From the NCBI GenBank assembly GCA_964452465.1, contig CAYVMD010000027.1:1-28243 (forward strand): 28,243 nt of DNA, given 5' to 3'. A model generated the notes under the pieces. The model ran no database searches, was not told where the DNA came from, and was given only the letters and a program-made list of their open reading frames with translations. This document shows, one piece after another, positions 1 to 6,869 of the stretch. The DNA comes from CAYVMD01 sp964452465 (GTDB lineage: Bacteria > Armatimonadota > JACIXR01). Made by a program: the position numbers and the translations under genes. Every line of letters starts with the position of its first letter. The stretch's first letter is position 1.

Positions 1-618
1 CAATGTTACCTCCCCCTGCACGCCGGGGGTGAGGAAGAAGTTCAGACCTGTTTGCATAGCTAAGGATTTGAAGGCATCCCTTATATCGGTCTTGAGGAAA
101 TCTATGGTTACACGGGCGTTGGAGGAGGACCCAGGAGGTTGGAAGAGTGGGGGATCCTCTTTTCTACTAAAAGCGAGGAGTATGGGGGAAGCGGGTTTAT
201 CTTCAGCAGAAGAAGCGGGTTTACTCTCAAGGGAGGGATTCCTTATCAACAAAGCGAACGAGGGGGAATCTATTATTTGATAGGGGAGGGGCTTTTCCAT
301 TTCCACAACGAGGCGCACTACGGGGGGAACATCCTGGAGGCGGGACAACCTAATTTCCCTCACCCCTGGGAAAGAGACCTGCTTTTTCAGGGTGGGTTGT
401 TTATAAAAGGAAGAAGGGAAATCCACGACCAAGCGGAAGGGCTCCTTCAATTCGAATATCTTCCTTTCCTTGGGTATTTCTCCCTTCAACTCTATCCTTA
501 AGGTTTCCTCTTTTTCCTTCACTAAAAATCCTTCTATGTGGTGTATCCCCTCTTGAGCGGTCCTGCCCAATATACCCAAAAGGATAATGAACCCCCAAAA
601 CAAAGAATATCTCCTCAT
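1..618 (-). CDS. pilQ: Type IV pilus secretin PilQ, N-terminal part (runs off the left edge)
   Basis: Open frame of 206 codons from ATG at 618 to the window edge with no stop, so the gene is partial. After a hydrophobic signal-like N-terminus (residues 5-20) comes an AMIN-type beta domain (about 24-110, with FRLVVDFPS and VREIRLSRLQ), a Pro/Ser linker, and the start of a secretin/TonB short N-terminal domain (about 170-206: VTIDFLKTDIRDAFKSLA, then TGLNFFL). AMIN domains tether secretins to peptidoglycan and the secretin forms the outer-membrane channel for the pilus. The ATG overlaps the pilP stop as ATGA and has an AGGAGAG ribosome site. Its place after pilM-N-O-P supports the call. The pore-forming C-terminus should lie left of the window. 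Confidence 0.88.
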   Translation of the reverse strand, partial: MRRYSLFWGFIILLGILGRTAQEGIHHIEGFLVKEKEETLRIELKGEIPKERKIFELKEPFRLVVDFPSSFYKQPTLKKQVSFPGVREIRLSRLQDVPPVVRLVVEMEKPLPYQIIDSPSFALLIRNPSLESKPASSAEDKPASPILLAFSRKEDPPLFQPPGSSSNARVTIDFLKTDIRDAFKSLAMQTGLNFFLTPGVQGEVTL

Positions 619-1163
619 TTTCTCTCCTCCTTTGCTTCTATTTCTATGCTATAAGTAATAGCCCTCCCTTCCAAAGCAATCTTCCTTCTTTCTATTTTAA
701 CCAATCGCCACTCCCCTATCCTATCTCCCTCGGCGAGGATGAAGCTTTTTCCCTCCTTCTCCACTATGGCGACCTTCTTCGGTCCCACTATCGTTCCCTT
801 GAGGGATAAGGAAGGCGGTGCTTCTTGAGATGTTGTTCCTTGCGGTATCTCCTCTCCGGGGATCAGAAGGGCAGGGACCTTAGGGGTAGAAGTTGGACCT
901 GGAGCGGAGGGGACGGTTCCCTTCTCCTCCTTAACGAGGGGAGCGAAGGGGTTGCGGGGAGAGGGAGCAAGGGATACCTGGAATTCCTTTTGAGGGGGTT
1001 GCTGAGGGGGGCGAGGTGGTTGAGAGGAGGCCTGAGAGACCTTACCGGGCTTCGAAACGGGTGGAGGGGTAGGAGATTGGAGCAGGAACAGGGACCTCAC
1101 CACCAGGAAGAGCAAAGCACCTCCCAACATAACGATTACGATGTATTTTGTCCTTTCCCTCAT
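615..1163 (-). CDS. pilP: PilP-like pilus assembly lipoprotein or GspC-like inner-membrane protein
   Basis: 182 residues. One N-terminal membrane segment (about 8-28) is followed by a long Pro/Gln/Ser-rich periplasmic linker and a compact C-terminal beta domain (about 118-175; SLKGTIVGPKKVAIVEKEG, then GDRIGEW). That is the pattern of the PilP/GspC homology region, which binds the secretin N-domains. Classical PilP is a lipoprotein; I see no lipobox Cys here, so a GspC-like membrane anchor is likely. It starts with ATG at 1163 behind AGGGAGGTG, overlaps the pilO stop by 4 nt, and its own TGA overlaps the pilQ ATG. It is too divergent to call from sequence alone; gene order decides it. Confidence 0.78.
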   Translation of the reverse strand: MRERTKYIVIVMLGGALLFLVVRSLFLLQSPTPPPVSKPGKVSQASSQPPRPPQQPPQKEFQVSLAPSPRNPFAPLVKEEKGTVPSAPGPTSTPKVPALLIPGEEIPQGTTSQEAPPSLSLKGTIVGPKKVAIVEKEGKSFILAEGDRIGEWRLVKIERRKIALEGRAITYSIEIEAKEERK

Positions 1164-1813
1164 CTCTTCACCTCCCTTGCCACCGCTATTCTCAGGGACA
1201 AGCCCAAGCGAAGCATAGTAAGCCCTTCTTTCCCCTGGGGGGTTACCTCCAACCTGTCTATGAAAACGACCTTGGAGAAGTTCCTGAAACCGCTCAAGAA
1301 CTTATATATCCCCTGCAGGGTGCCCTCAACTTCCATATTCACGCCGACGAAATCGAAGGGGACGGAGGGCGCTACTGCTTTCGAAGGTGCTTTTGCCCCC
1401 GCTTCCTTTGCGGTTCCCCTCTCCACTCCACCTTCCTCCCTAACTCTCGCGGTTGGCGGAGGAGTTCCCTCAGCTTGGGGAGTGAGGTTCATTATCCTGA
1501 CCCCGCTTGCCCTACCGAGGTTTTCCACCTCGAGGAGGAAGGTAGGGACGCATTGGATGGGGGGGAGGTCCAATTCCAAGTTGGAGAGTTGAGTTTTCAT
1601 GGAAGCGAGGGTTACCTCCAAAGAGGGGATTTCCCTCACTCTTTGAGAATACCGTATCAGCAAATCTGCCTTATCCCTTATATCCTTCCGCAATGTGCCT
1701 ATCGCACTTTCCTGCCTAAACACAAGGAAGGCGAAGAGGGCAAGTTCACCCACGAGAAGCCCCAGGAGAACCCTGAGGAAACGTGGGGTGGGTGGAATAG
1801 CAGGAGCCTTCAT
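1160..1813 (-). CDS. pilO: PilO-like pilus alignment protein
   Basis: 217 residues: a short cytoplasmic N-terminus, one membrane helix (about 13-32), a coiled-coil stretch (about 34-80), then a ferredoxin-like periplasmic domain ending in strands LTMLRLGLSLRIAV. PilO pairs with PilN in the inner-membrane alignment complex linking the motor to the secretin. A low-complexity Ala/Pro/Glu insert (about 113-145) interrupts the periplasmic domain between two predicted strands, which is not usual in model PilO proteins. The start ATG at 1813 overlaps the pilN TGA. The family assignment rests on topology and position between pilN and pilP. Confidence 0.8.
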   Translation of the reverse strand: MKAPAIPPTPRFLRVLLGLLVGELALFAFLVFRQESAIGTLRKDIRDKADLLIRYSQRVREIPSLEVTLASMKTQLSNLELDLPPIQCVPTFLLEVENLGRASGVRIMNLTPQAEGTPPPTARVREEGGVERGTAKEAGAKAPSKAVAPSVPFDFVGVNMEVEGTLQGIYKFLSGFRNFSKVVFIDRLEVTPQGKEGLTMLRLGLSLRIAVAREVKR

Positions 1814-2394
1814 GCCCCTCCCCTCCTAAAAGGTTGGGTCTTCAACTCCAATTGGAACTGCACGATATCCCTTCCTCCCACTGGGGTGAGCCCGGAGGAT
1901 TTCAGGGAGACATCCTGGTAGTTTCCGCTTGCCTGTATCCTCATCATGAACTCTCCCACTTGGCTATAATTGAGCGCCCTGCCGTTTAAATCCACCTTTA
2001 AGGATTTCTCGTCCAAGGGAGAGAAAGCGACGCTCACCAGCCAAACTCCCGAGGGCAATAGCCTGCCCAACTCCCAAAATAGTCCTTCCCATTGGAGGAC
2101 ATCCATCCTACAACCTTGGATGAATTGAACCAGCGGGGAGAGGGAATCGATCTCCTTTTGAAGGCTATCCACATGGCGAACAAGAGGGGTGAGCCCCTCC
2201 ACCTTTGCTTCCAATTCCCTCCTATCGCCTTGGAGAGAATAAATATGAACGAAACTATAGAGGACATAGAGGATAAGACCTGCCAGAACGAAAACGCAGG
2301 TCCAAAATAATTGCCTGATTATCCTTTCTAATCTGCGTCTTTCTTCTTGGCGCCTCCTCACCAAATTCAAAACGATATACCTTCGCTCCTTCAT
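1810..2394 (-). CDS. pilN: PilN-like pilus alignment protein
   Basis: 194 residues from the ATG at 2394, giving MKERRYIVLNLVRRR. The short basic N-terminus with VLNLV corresponds to the INLLP-type motif that PilN inserts into PilM. One membrane helix (about 30-50) is followed by a coiled coil (about 57-90) and a periplasmic alpha/beta domain (about 95-190). A longer frame opens 12 codons upstream, but the 2394 start makes the same ATGA overlap with pilM that links every other gene in this set, so I prefer it. Predicted partners are PilM in the cytoplasm and PilO in the membrane. Confidence 0.85.
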   Translation of the reverse strand: MKERRYIVLNLVRRRQEERRRLERIIRQLFWTCVFVLAGLILYVLYSFVHIYSLQGDRRELEAKVEGLTPLVRHVDSLQKEIDSLSPLVQFIQGCRMDVLQWEGLFWELGRLLPSGVWLVSVAFSPLDEKSLKVDLNGRALNYSQVGEFMMRIQASGNYQDVSLKSSGLTPVGGRDIVQFQLELKTQPFRRGGA

Positions 2395-3332
2395 GTCCTT
2401 ATTCCTTCCCTCATTGCGGCGATTTCCCACAAAGCGGTGCCATAAGCTAAAGCGAGGAGAGGGAAGTCGGATCTAAGTTTGGAGATGACTTCCTCATCTC
2501 CCTCCACTTCATCCCTTTCTAGGCTGGTAACCTCACAGGGGAGAGCGAGGTGCCTGCCCAGGAAATCGGCTACCTCCGCCAAATCCTCCCCACCTCCCGA
2601 GAGCAGGACCTTGTCCACCACCTTGCCCCCTTCCTGGATATGGAAATCCAAAAACCTCCTCATCTCCCTCACCAACCTTTCCTCCGTCTCCTCCCTTCCT
2701 TCCCTGCTGATGGGAACCGCCCTCACCAAGGCGAACATCCCTCTCTCCACCACCATCATGGTGGCATAGGAGGATTTAGTATGCAATATCGCTATATTCT
2801 CTCCTTCCCTTTGGGGGGAGAAATCCACCAACGCCCTTTGGAGGGCGAAGGGCTCGAGATCCACCGCTACCAAGTCCAAGCCCAATATCTCCGCTAACTT
2901 CACCCTCTCCTCCACCATGGCGGAGGGAACCACGGTATACACGACCTCCATCTGGGGGGTAGCCTCGCCTGTGGTTCTGAGGACGCTGTATTCCAACTCT
3001 ACATCCCCCAATGGGAAAGAGACGGCGGATTTAGCCTCCCAGAGAAGCGTTCGCCTTATTTGAGAATCGGGAAGGAGGGGAAGGGTAATCTTCCTCACCA
3101 GGATGAGGGGGCTGAAGAGGGACATCGCTATTCGGCTACCGAGGAAGCGTTCCCCAGTCAATAACCTCTCCACCGCCCTCGCTACCCCATCCTCGTCCTT
3201 TATTCGTCCCTGCTCCAAGCTTCCTTCCGGCGCCGGTATGCTTCCCACCCGCAATAGATGTATCCTATCTCCTCGGCCATTAACCTCTACCGCCCTTATG
3301 AAACGCTCCTCTAAATCCAAACCTATGAGCAT
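2391..3332 (-). CDS. pilM: PilM-like actin-fold pilus assembly ATPase
   Basis: 313 residues of the FtsA/PilM actin-like fold. It starts MLIGLDLEERFIRAV (phosphate-1 type loop), has VAVDLEPFALQRAL in the middle, and VLLSGGGEDL as the C-terminal nucleotide loop. Where PilM usually has an Asp-Ile-Gly phosphate-2 motif, this protein reads IAILHTKSSYATM, so that acidic residue is not conserved and nucleotide handling may differ. PilM is cytoplasmic and binds the PilN tail. The ATG at 3332 follows GAAGGAG. It is the first gene of the five-gene overlapping set and has its own candidate promoter in the 62-nt gap upstream. Confidence 0.87.
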   Translation of the reverse strand: MLIGLDLEERFIRAVEVNGRGDRIHLLRVGSIPAPEGSLEQGRIKDEDGVARAVERLLTGERFLGSRIAMSLFSPLILVRKITLPLLPDSQIRRTLLWEAKSAVSFPLGDVELEYSVLRTTGEATPQMEVVYTVVPSAMVEERVKLAEILGLDLVAVDLEPFALQRALVDFSPQREGENIAILHTKSSYATMMVVERGMFALVRAVPISREGREETEERLVREMRRFLDFHIQEGGKVVDKVLLSGGGEDLAEVADFLGRHLALPCEVTSLERDEVEGDEEVISKLRSDFPLLALAYGTALWEIAAMREGIRT

Positions 3333-3361
3333 TTTCTCCTTCGCCCAGGCATTTTAATTTC

Positions 3362-3390
3362 ATTATATTATCCTTTTGGGAAAGCGCAAA
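3362..3390 (-). promoter_or_regulatory. Candidate sigma-70-type promoter for pilM-Q
   Basis: On the minus strand a perfect -10 TATAAT (3362-3367) stands 17 bp from a weak -35 TTTGCG (3385-3390), 29 nt before the pilM ATG. The -10 is ideal but the -35 is poor. It would let pilM-Q be transcribed separately from the minor-pilin genes upstream. Confidence 0.5.
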
Positions 3391-3394
3391 TGGT

Positions 3395-4843
3395 TCATAA
3401 CTCCTGCCAGGCGAGGCGATATATAGGGTAGGCGATCGTCTCGCCGGGCAAAGGAAGCCCTATCTCCCTTATGCGAGGATCGTAGGTCACGCTCACGCTC
3501 CCTTTGGCTACTATATTATCACCTATGATCGCTCCATGAATTGTGGGATTGCCCAGCAACTCTACCTCAGTTGGGATCTCCACCTTGTGGGAATATAACA
3601 ATCCCTCTACGGTGACATTCCCCGCTATCTTTATGTTGCCCGGCGTGATCAAGGCGATGAAATCGCTCCCCGCCTGATATTCCACATCGCCCGTTATGGT
3701 TATCCCTTTCGTTGCCACTATCATCCCTTGCCCGCTCACCGTCCCCGATATTCGTACCGCGCCATCCACATAGATCACACCGTTTAGGGTGATGTTTCCA
3801 CTGAAGGTTTTGTCCCCCACATATACTTGGGTAGCTATGGAGCGATAGTAATTTAGATCTATCTCGGGCATGGGAAGTTGAGGTTGATAACTCAGTCTTT
3901 GCCCCGCCACATATCCCCCGCTGCCGACTTTTCCTCCGGCGAAGGCATTGCCGGAGGGGGAATCGGGGATGCCATCCCCGTTGGTATCGGTATAGTAGAT
4001 GAAGGGACCGGGGGAGGCAACGCTATCCACCTTTCCATCGTTATTGCTATCATAGAGGAGAGGGGTATCGGGGATGCCATCTCCATTCGTATCCGCCTTG
4101 ACCACGCTGTCCAGGACGCCATCCAAATTGCTATCTATGGCGTAGGGGGTATCCATCTTGCCATTTCCATCGTAATCTATGTATTCGGGGACCTGAAGCC
4201 CTCCAATGGGTAACCATTGGGCATCGGAGGTGATGGGATTGGAGGTTTGGAGGGTAAGCCATAAGGTTTTAACCGCAGGGTTTCCTATGAAATTAATATC
4301 TTTGTTGCTCCTCAAATCCCCATATATCAGGCTATTCCCCCTTATATTCAGCATATGCCCGCTGAATATAGCATAATCGAACACTTCCGAGCGCTGGAAG
4401 GACCAGTGGAGTTGGAGGAGCGTCCGGAGCGTCCTCTTCTCCCCTGCTTTGGAGAAGCCATTTGAGATGACCTCAACATGATAGGGGGGAGGTCCCTGGG
4501 GATTGAGGAGGGTGGCAGTGAAGGAGAAGTAGCCAACGCCAAGGTCGTCGGAGGGATCGGTGGAGGGGCTTTCGGAATAAGTCCCCTGAGTTTTAAGAAT
4601 ATAAGCGGAATTGTTGTAATTGGTCGCCAAGTCCCAGCACAATTTTCCTATGCCGGCATCGGCGAGGTTAAGGGCAACTATTCCCTCCGTCGTTTTGTGG
4701 GCGGAATAACGGGCTTGCACCGCGAAGTGGATGAAGAAAACGACGATGATGGCACAAATGAGGAGAAGGAGGAGGGATAGTATGAAGGCTATTCCCTTCT
4801 CTTCCCTTAATTTCTCGCCCATGCCCTGCCATTCAAAACGCAC
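3395..4843 (-). CDS. PilX-like minor pilin with calcium-loop repeats and a bactofilin-like beta tail
   Basis: 482 residues. The N-terminus REEKGIAFILSLLLLLICAIIVVFF matches the PilX-type prepilin helix: Gly before a long hydrophobic run, without the classical Glu5. A pilin-like head follows (about 45-200). Residues about 223-294 hold five aspartate loops of the DxNxDGxxD / thrombospondin type 3 kind (DYDGNGKMD, DSNLDGVLD, DTNGDGIPD, DSNNDGKVD, DTNGDGIPD), which typically bind calcium. Residues about 345-455 are short repeating beta strands (SGNITLNGVIYVDG, ITITGDVEY, IKIAGNVTVEGLLY) like bactofilin or polymer-forming cytoskeletal proteins. The GTG start at 4843 has GGAAGG and overlaps the PilW-like gene by 37 nt; ATG at 4822 is an alternative. 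It is much larger than ordinary minor pilins. A role as pilus-tip or surface adhesin is inference. Confidence 0.7.
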   Translation of the reverse strand: MRFEWQGMGEKLREEKGIAFILSLLLLLICAIIVVFFIHFAVQARYSAHKTTEGIVALNLADAGIGKLCWDLATNYNNSAYILKTQGTYSESPSTDPSDDLGVGYFSFTATLLNPQGPPPYHVEVISNGFSKAGEKRTLRTLLQLHWSFQRSEVFDYAIFSGHMLNIRGNSLIYGDLRSNKDINFIGNPAVKTLWLTLQTSNPITSDAQWLPIGGLQVPEYIDYDGNGKMDTPYAIDSNLDGVLDSVVKADTNGDGIPDTPLLYDSNNDGKVDSVASPGPFIYYTDTNGDGIPDSPSGNAFAGGKVGSGGYVAGQRLSYQPQLPMPEIDLNYYRSIATQVYVGDKTFSGNITLNGVIYVDGAVRISGTVSGQGMIVATKGITITGDVEYQAGSDFIALITPGNIKIAGNVTVEGLLYSHKVEIPTEVELLGNPTIHGAIIGDNIVAKGSVSVTYDPRIREIGLPLPGETIAYPIYRLAWQEL

Positions 4844-5328
4844 ACCTTATCACCTTCCTTTGCTTTTACCTCTACGAATAAGTTATCGGAGGAACCCTGG
4901 GTACTAAAGGATAGGGATGTTATCCCTCGGGCTATCGTCCTTGTTTCCGTTCCCTTCTCTCTCACGAGGTTTTCCCCGGAGAGGTAGTATTGGACCGGCT
5001 GGGGATCCATGACCACAGGAAGGATTATCTTGCCGTTCTGGTCCTTTAGGGGTTGGTAGAGGAAAAGGGAGGAGCCTCCTTCCTCGGGAAGAACGATATC
5101 TATCGCCTCTCGGGCATCCCTGAGGATCCACTCCATGGCCAATCTCGCCTTCGCCTCCGCCCCGCTCACACTCTCCCCCCATTGCCTTCCCTTTATGGCA
5201 AGGAGGTAAAGGGAGATGATGGAGAAGGCAACGAGGAGGATGATGAGGGAGGTGACGAGGGCTTCTACGAGGGTAAAGCCCCCTTCATCAATAGAGCGAG
5301 ATAAGGGAAGAAATCTGGACCTTACCAC
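4807..5328 (-). CDS. PilW/GspJ-like minor pseudopilin
   Basis: About 173 residues. The prepilin peptidase site is DEGG-FTLVEALVTSLIILL, cut after Gly17, with Phe +1 and Glu +5, followed by the usual hydrophobic helix and a beta-rich head. Such proteins are minor pilins that help start pilus assembly. I chose GTG at 5328 because a near-perfect GGGAGGAGGTG site lies 7 nt upstream; a GTG three codons earlier (5337) sits inside that ribosome site. The gene overlaps the PilV-like gene upstream by about 40 nt and the PilX-like gene downstream, so the three are probably translated from one message. Confidence 0.78.
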   Translation of the reverse strand: MVRSRFLPLSRSIDEGGFTLVEALVTSLIILLVAFSIISLYLLAIKGRQWGESVSGAEAKARLAMEWILRDAREAIDIVLPEEGGSSLFLYQPLKDQNGKIILPVVMDPQPVQYYLSGENLVREKGTETRTIARGITSLSFSTQGSSDNLFVEVKAKEGDKVCVLNGRAWARN

Positions 5329-5674
5329 TAGTGCCACCTCCTCCCTGCCAGGAGACCTCTATATCCACCTTGGCGAGGTTTTGAGAGGTTGGGGAGGGAT
5401 AGCGCGAAATAGTTATCTTGCCCTGGCCGGCGGGCAGTTCCCCAACATCGAAGGTTTGGGTACCGAAGACGAGGCTATTGTAGCCAATTCTTTTCAGTTC
5501 CTCCATCTTGGAGTGAGCGATATCTATAGCGATGGAGGCATATTCCCCTTTTTTAACGATCGACTGAGCCCACGGGAAGGCGGACAATACGACGAGGATA
5601 GCCAATCCTGTTAGAAGGATGGCGACGACCGCCTCGATTAAGGTAAATCCACCTATTTTCATCCTTCCCTCCAT
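5288..5674 (-). CDS. PilV/GspI-like minor pseudopilin
   Basis: About 128 residues with a prepilin leader ending MKIGG-FTLIEAVVAILLTGLAIL and Glu at +5. The body (AHSKMEELKRIGYNSL) is typical of PilV/GspI minor pilins, where a helix packs on a small beta sheet. Three in-frame ATGs are possible. The one at 5674 has GGGGAGG upstream. The one at 5662 gives a five-residue leader. The one at 5701 directly follows the stop of the restored frame of the preceding pilin (TAG then ATG), which would couple them. I favour 5674 without certainty. Confidence 0.75.
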   Translation of the reverse strand: MEGRMKIGGFTLIEAVVAILLTGLAILVVLSAFPWAQSIVKKGEYASIAIDIAHSKMEELKRIGYNSLVFGTQTFDVGELPAGQGKITISRYPSPTSQNLAKVDIEVSWQGGGGTSGKVQISSLISLY

Positions 5675-5701
5675 TTTTAACAAAGCCTCCCCTTCCTGCA
5701 T

Positions 5702-5799
5702 CTATAAATTCCCAATAATATCCTGCAGATTGCCATGGATGTCGCATGAAACATCGTAAGCGTTCAAGTTACTGCCGGTGTAGGTATACTGCCCCCCCC
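5702..5799 (-). other. Out-of-frame C-terminus of the small pilin, reached by skipping one G
   Basis: Reading one base over at the run of eight G (minus strand; C run at 5792-5799), codons go on as Q-Y-T-Y-T-G-S-N-L-N-A-Y-D-V-S-C-D-I-H-G and end NLQDIIGNL at TAG 5702-5704. The tandem paralogue has DYSYTGTNLSDYDVSCSIHG at the same place, so this stretch has kept coding sense. The TAG abuts an ATG at 5701 of the PilV-like frame. Confidence 0.8.
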
Positions 5800-6080
5800 T
5801 CAGGGCAGAGAGGTTCTACCTTGAGGTAACCTTGGTCGGCGAGTTCGGCGGGAGTGGGGAGATCTTCCCGGGGGGTATCACCGGGCATCTTATTATCTAT
5901 AGCCCACATCTCGATTGCCATCATGATGTGCTTCATATTATTGGCACAGGTCCTCAGACGAGCTATTTCCCTTGCTTTTATGAAATTGGGGAAGGCTACG
6001 GCGATCAATACCCCGATGATGATAACAACTATCATTAACTCTATGAGCGTCAAGCCCTTCCTATCCCTTAACCTTGCCAT
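5769..6080 (-). CDS. Small type IV pilin, C-terminus lost by a frameshift at a G8 run
   Basis: 103 residues as read in frame: MARLRDRKG-LTLIELMIVVIIIGVLIAVAFPNF is a class III prepilin signal with Glu at +5. The domain then follows the tandem paralogue at 6288-6659 closely (RACAANMKQI there, LRTCANNMKHI here; QGYLK in both; CP then GG). After CPEGG this copy shifts into VYLHRQ and stops, whereas the paralogue continues about 30 residues. ATG at 6080 follows GAAGGAACG. If the frame is really broken, the pilin lacks its last beta strand and second Cys. If the shift is slippage or a sequence error, the full protein is 125 residues against 123 for the paralogue. Confidence 0.75.
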   Translation of the reverse strand: MARLRDRKGLTLIELMIVVIIIGVLIAVAFPNFIKAREIARLRTCANNMKHIMMAIEMWAIDNKMPGDTPREDLPTPAELADQGYLKVEPLCPEGGAVYLHRQ

Positions 6081-6100
6081 ATTTCGTTCCTTCAGGTTTT

Positions 6101-6129
6101 AGTATAATCCATAAAAAGGAAAGAGCAAG
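6101..6129 (-). promoter_or_regulatory. Candidate promoter of the second small pilin and minor-pilin genes
   Basis: Minus strand: -10 TATACT (6101-6106) and -35 TTGCTC (6124-6129) with an exact 17-bp spacer, 20 nt before the pilin ATG at 6080. It lies just past the hairpin that follows the first pilin, so the second pilin and the genes after it could start a new transcript here. Confidence 0.5.
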
Positions 6130-6202
6130 GGAAATTACAAATATACAAAGAATCCCCTTTTTACCTTCCCCTGCTTTCAATTTTCCAGTTTTGCATAAAC
6201 TA

Positions 6203-6242
6203 GCTTCTTTGGGGGAAACCGTAAGGTTTCCCCCAAAGAAGC
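6203..6242 (-). terminator. Perfect 18-bp stem between the two tandem pilin genes
   Basis: An 18-nt arm at 6203-6220 and its exact reverse complement at 6225-6242 enclose a GTAA loop. On the minus strand the hairpin starts 45 nt after the first pilin stop at 6288 and is followed by TAGTTTATG, a weak U tract. It could act as a terminator, as a 3' stabilising hairpin for an abundant pilin mRNA, or both. Confidence 0.65.
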
Positions 6243-6287
6243 ATCTTTTGAGGCTTTACGAACGGTGGATGTGCCCTTCCCTTGCGC

Positions 6288-6659
6288 CTATAAGCTTCCC
6301 ATAGCGTTCGTGAGGGTGCCATGGATGCTGCAGCTAACATCGTAATCGCTGAGGTTAGTGCCGGTGTAGCTATAGTCGCCACCGCCGGGACAAACCACAT
6401 TCGCCTTGAGATAACCCTGCGCAGCGAGGTTAGCGGGAAGGGGGATACTGCCCACCACGGTATTAGCAGGCATCTTCTCTTCCATAGCCCATGTCTCGAT
6501 TGCCCCTGCGATCTGCTTCATATTGGCAGCGCAAGCCCTCGATTGCGCATTCGCCCTTGCTTTAAGGAAGTTGGGTAGCGCTATGGCGACCAGTATCCCG
6601 ATGATGAGCACGACGATCATCATCTCCACCAGCGTAAAGCCCTTTTTAGTCCTTACCAC
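6288..6659 (-). CDS. Small type IV pilin, probable major pilin
   Basis: 123 residues: MVRTKKG-FTLVEMMIVVLIIGILVAIALPNF gives a clean prepilin peptidase site with Phe +1 and Glu +5. The short head carries four Cys (two in SRACAANM and VVCPGGG, then DVSC) that may form disulfides, and the conserved tail YSYTGTNLSDYDVSCSIHG. Several features suggest high expression and a major pilin. The GTG start at 6659 has a near-perfect AAAGGAGGTGAT site. The promoter at 6835-6862 is the best in the window. A perfect hairpin follows the gene. It heads the pilus locus and is duplicated downstream as the frameshifted copy. Confidence 0.83.
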   Translation of the reverse strand: MVRTKKGFTLVEMMIVVLIIGILVAIALPNFLKARANAQSRACAANMKQIAGAIETWAMEEKMPANTVVGSIPLPANLAAQGYLKANVVCPGGGDYSYTGTNLSDYDVSCSIHGTLTNAMGSL

Positions 6660-6693
6660 TCGCTATCACCTCCTTTCTTTTTGTTTAATTTAG

Positions 6694-6834
6694 CCGATGG
6701 GGAGGAGAAAAGCAAGGAGAAGTGCGGAGACACCAAGGGGCTTGATGCTCGCGAAAGCATAGCACAAATTATCCCTTTCATTCCGCTTCTCTTCACTTCT
6801 CCTCCGCTCAAATTTTCTCACTTCGCTGCAAATA
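6694..6834 (-). promoter_or_regulatory. Long structured 5' leader of the first pilin
   Basis: From the predicted transcription start near 6828 the untranslated leader is about 170 nt. It holds a purine-rich segment (GGAGGAGAAGTG, minus-strand reading of 6794-6805) that pairs exactly with CACTTCTCC (6716-6724) or with TTCTCCTCC (6701-6709). A small ATGCT/AGCAT hairpin lies between. The CUCCUCC could also pair with the AGGAGG ribosome site. No known riboswitch is recognised. Confidence 0.35.
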
Positions 6835-6862
6835 ATTATAGTAGGTCCTCAATTATCGTCAA
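6835..6862 (-). promoter_or_regulatory. Strong sigma-70-type promoter for the first pilin
   Basis: Minus strand: -35 TTGACG (6857-6862, 5 of 6) and -10 TATAAT (6835-6840, 6 of 6) separated by 16 bp. It begins 8 nt after the slipin stop codon and is the closest match to consensus in the window. Confidence 0.8.
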
Positions 6863-6869
6863 CATTTTT

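Noticed and set aside
825..1592. Long plus-strand frame opposite pilP and pilO
   Set aside because: Arg/Gly/Ser-rich shadow with no domain; the minus strand holds a coherent overlapping pilus gene set.
4018..4180. Short degenerate DNA repeats
   Set aside because: They encode the calcium loops of the PilX-like protein and need no separate explanation.
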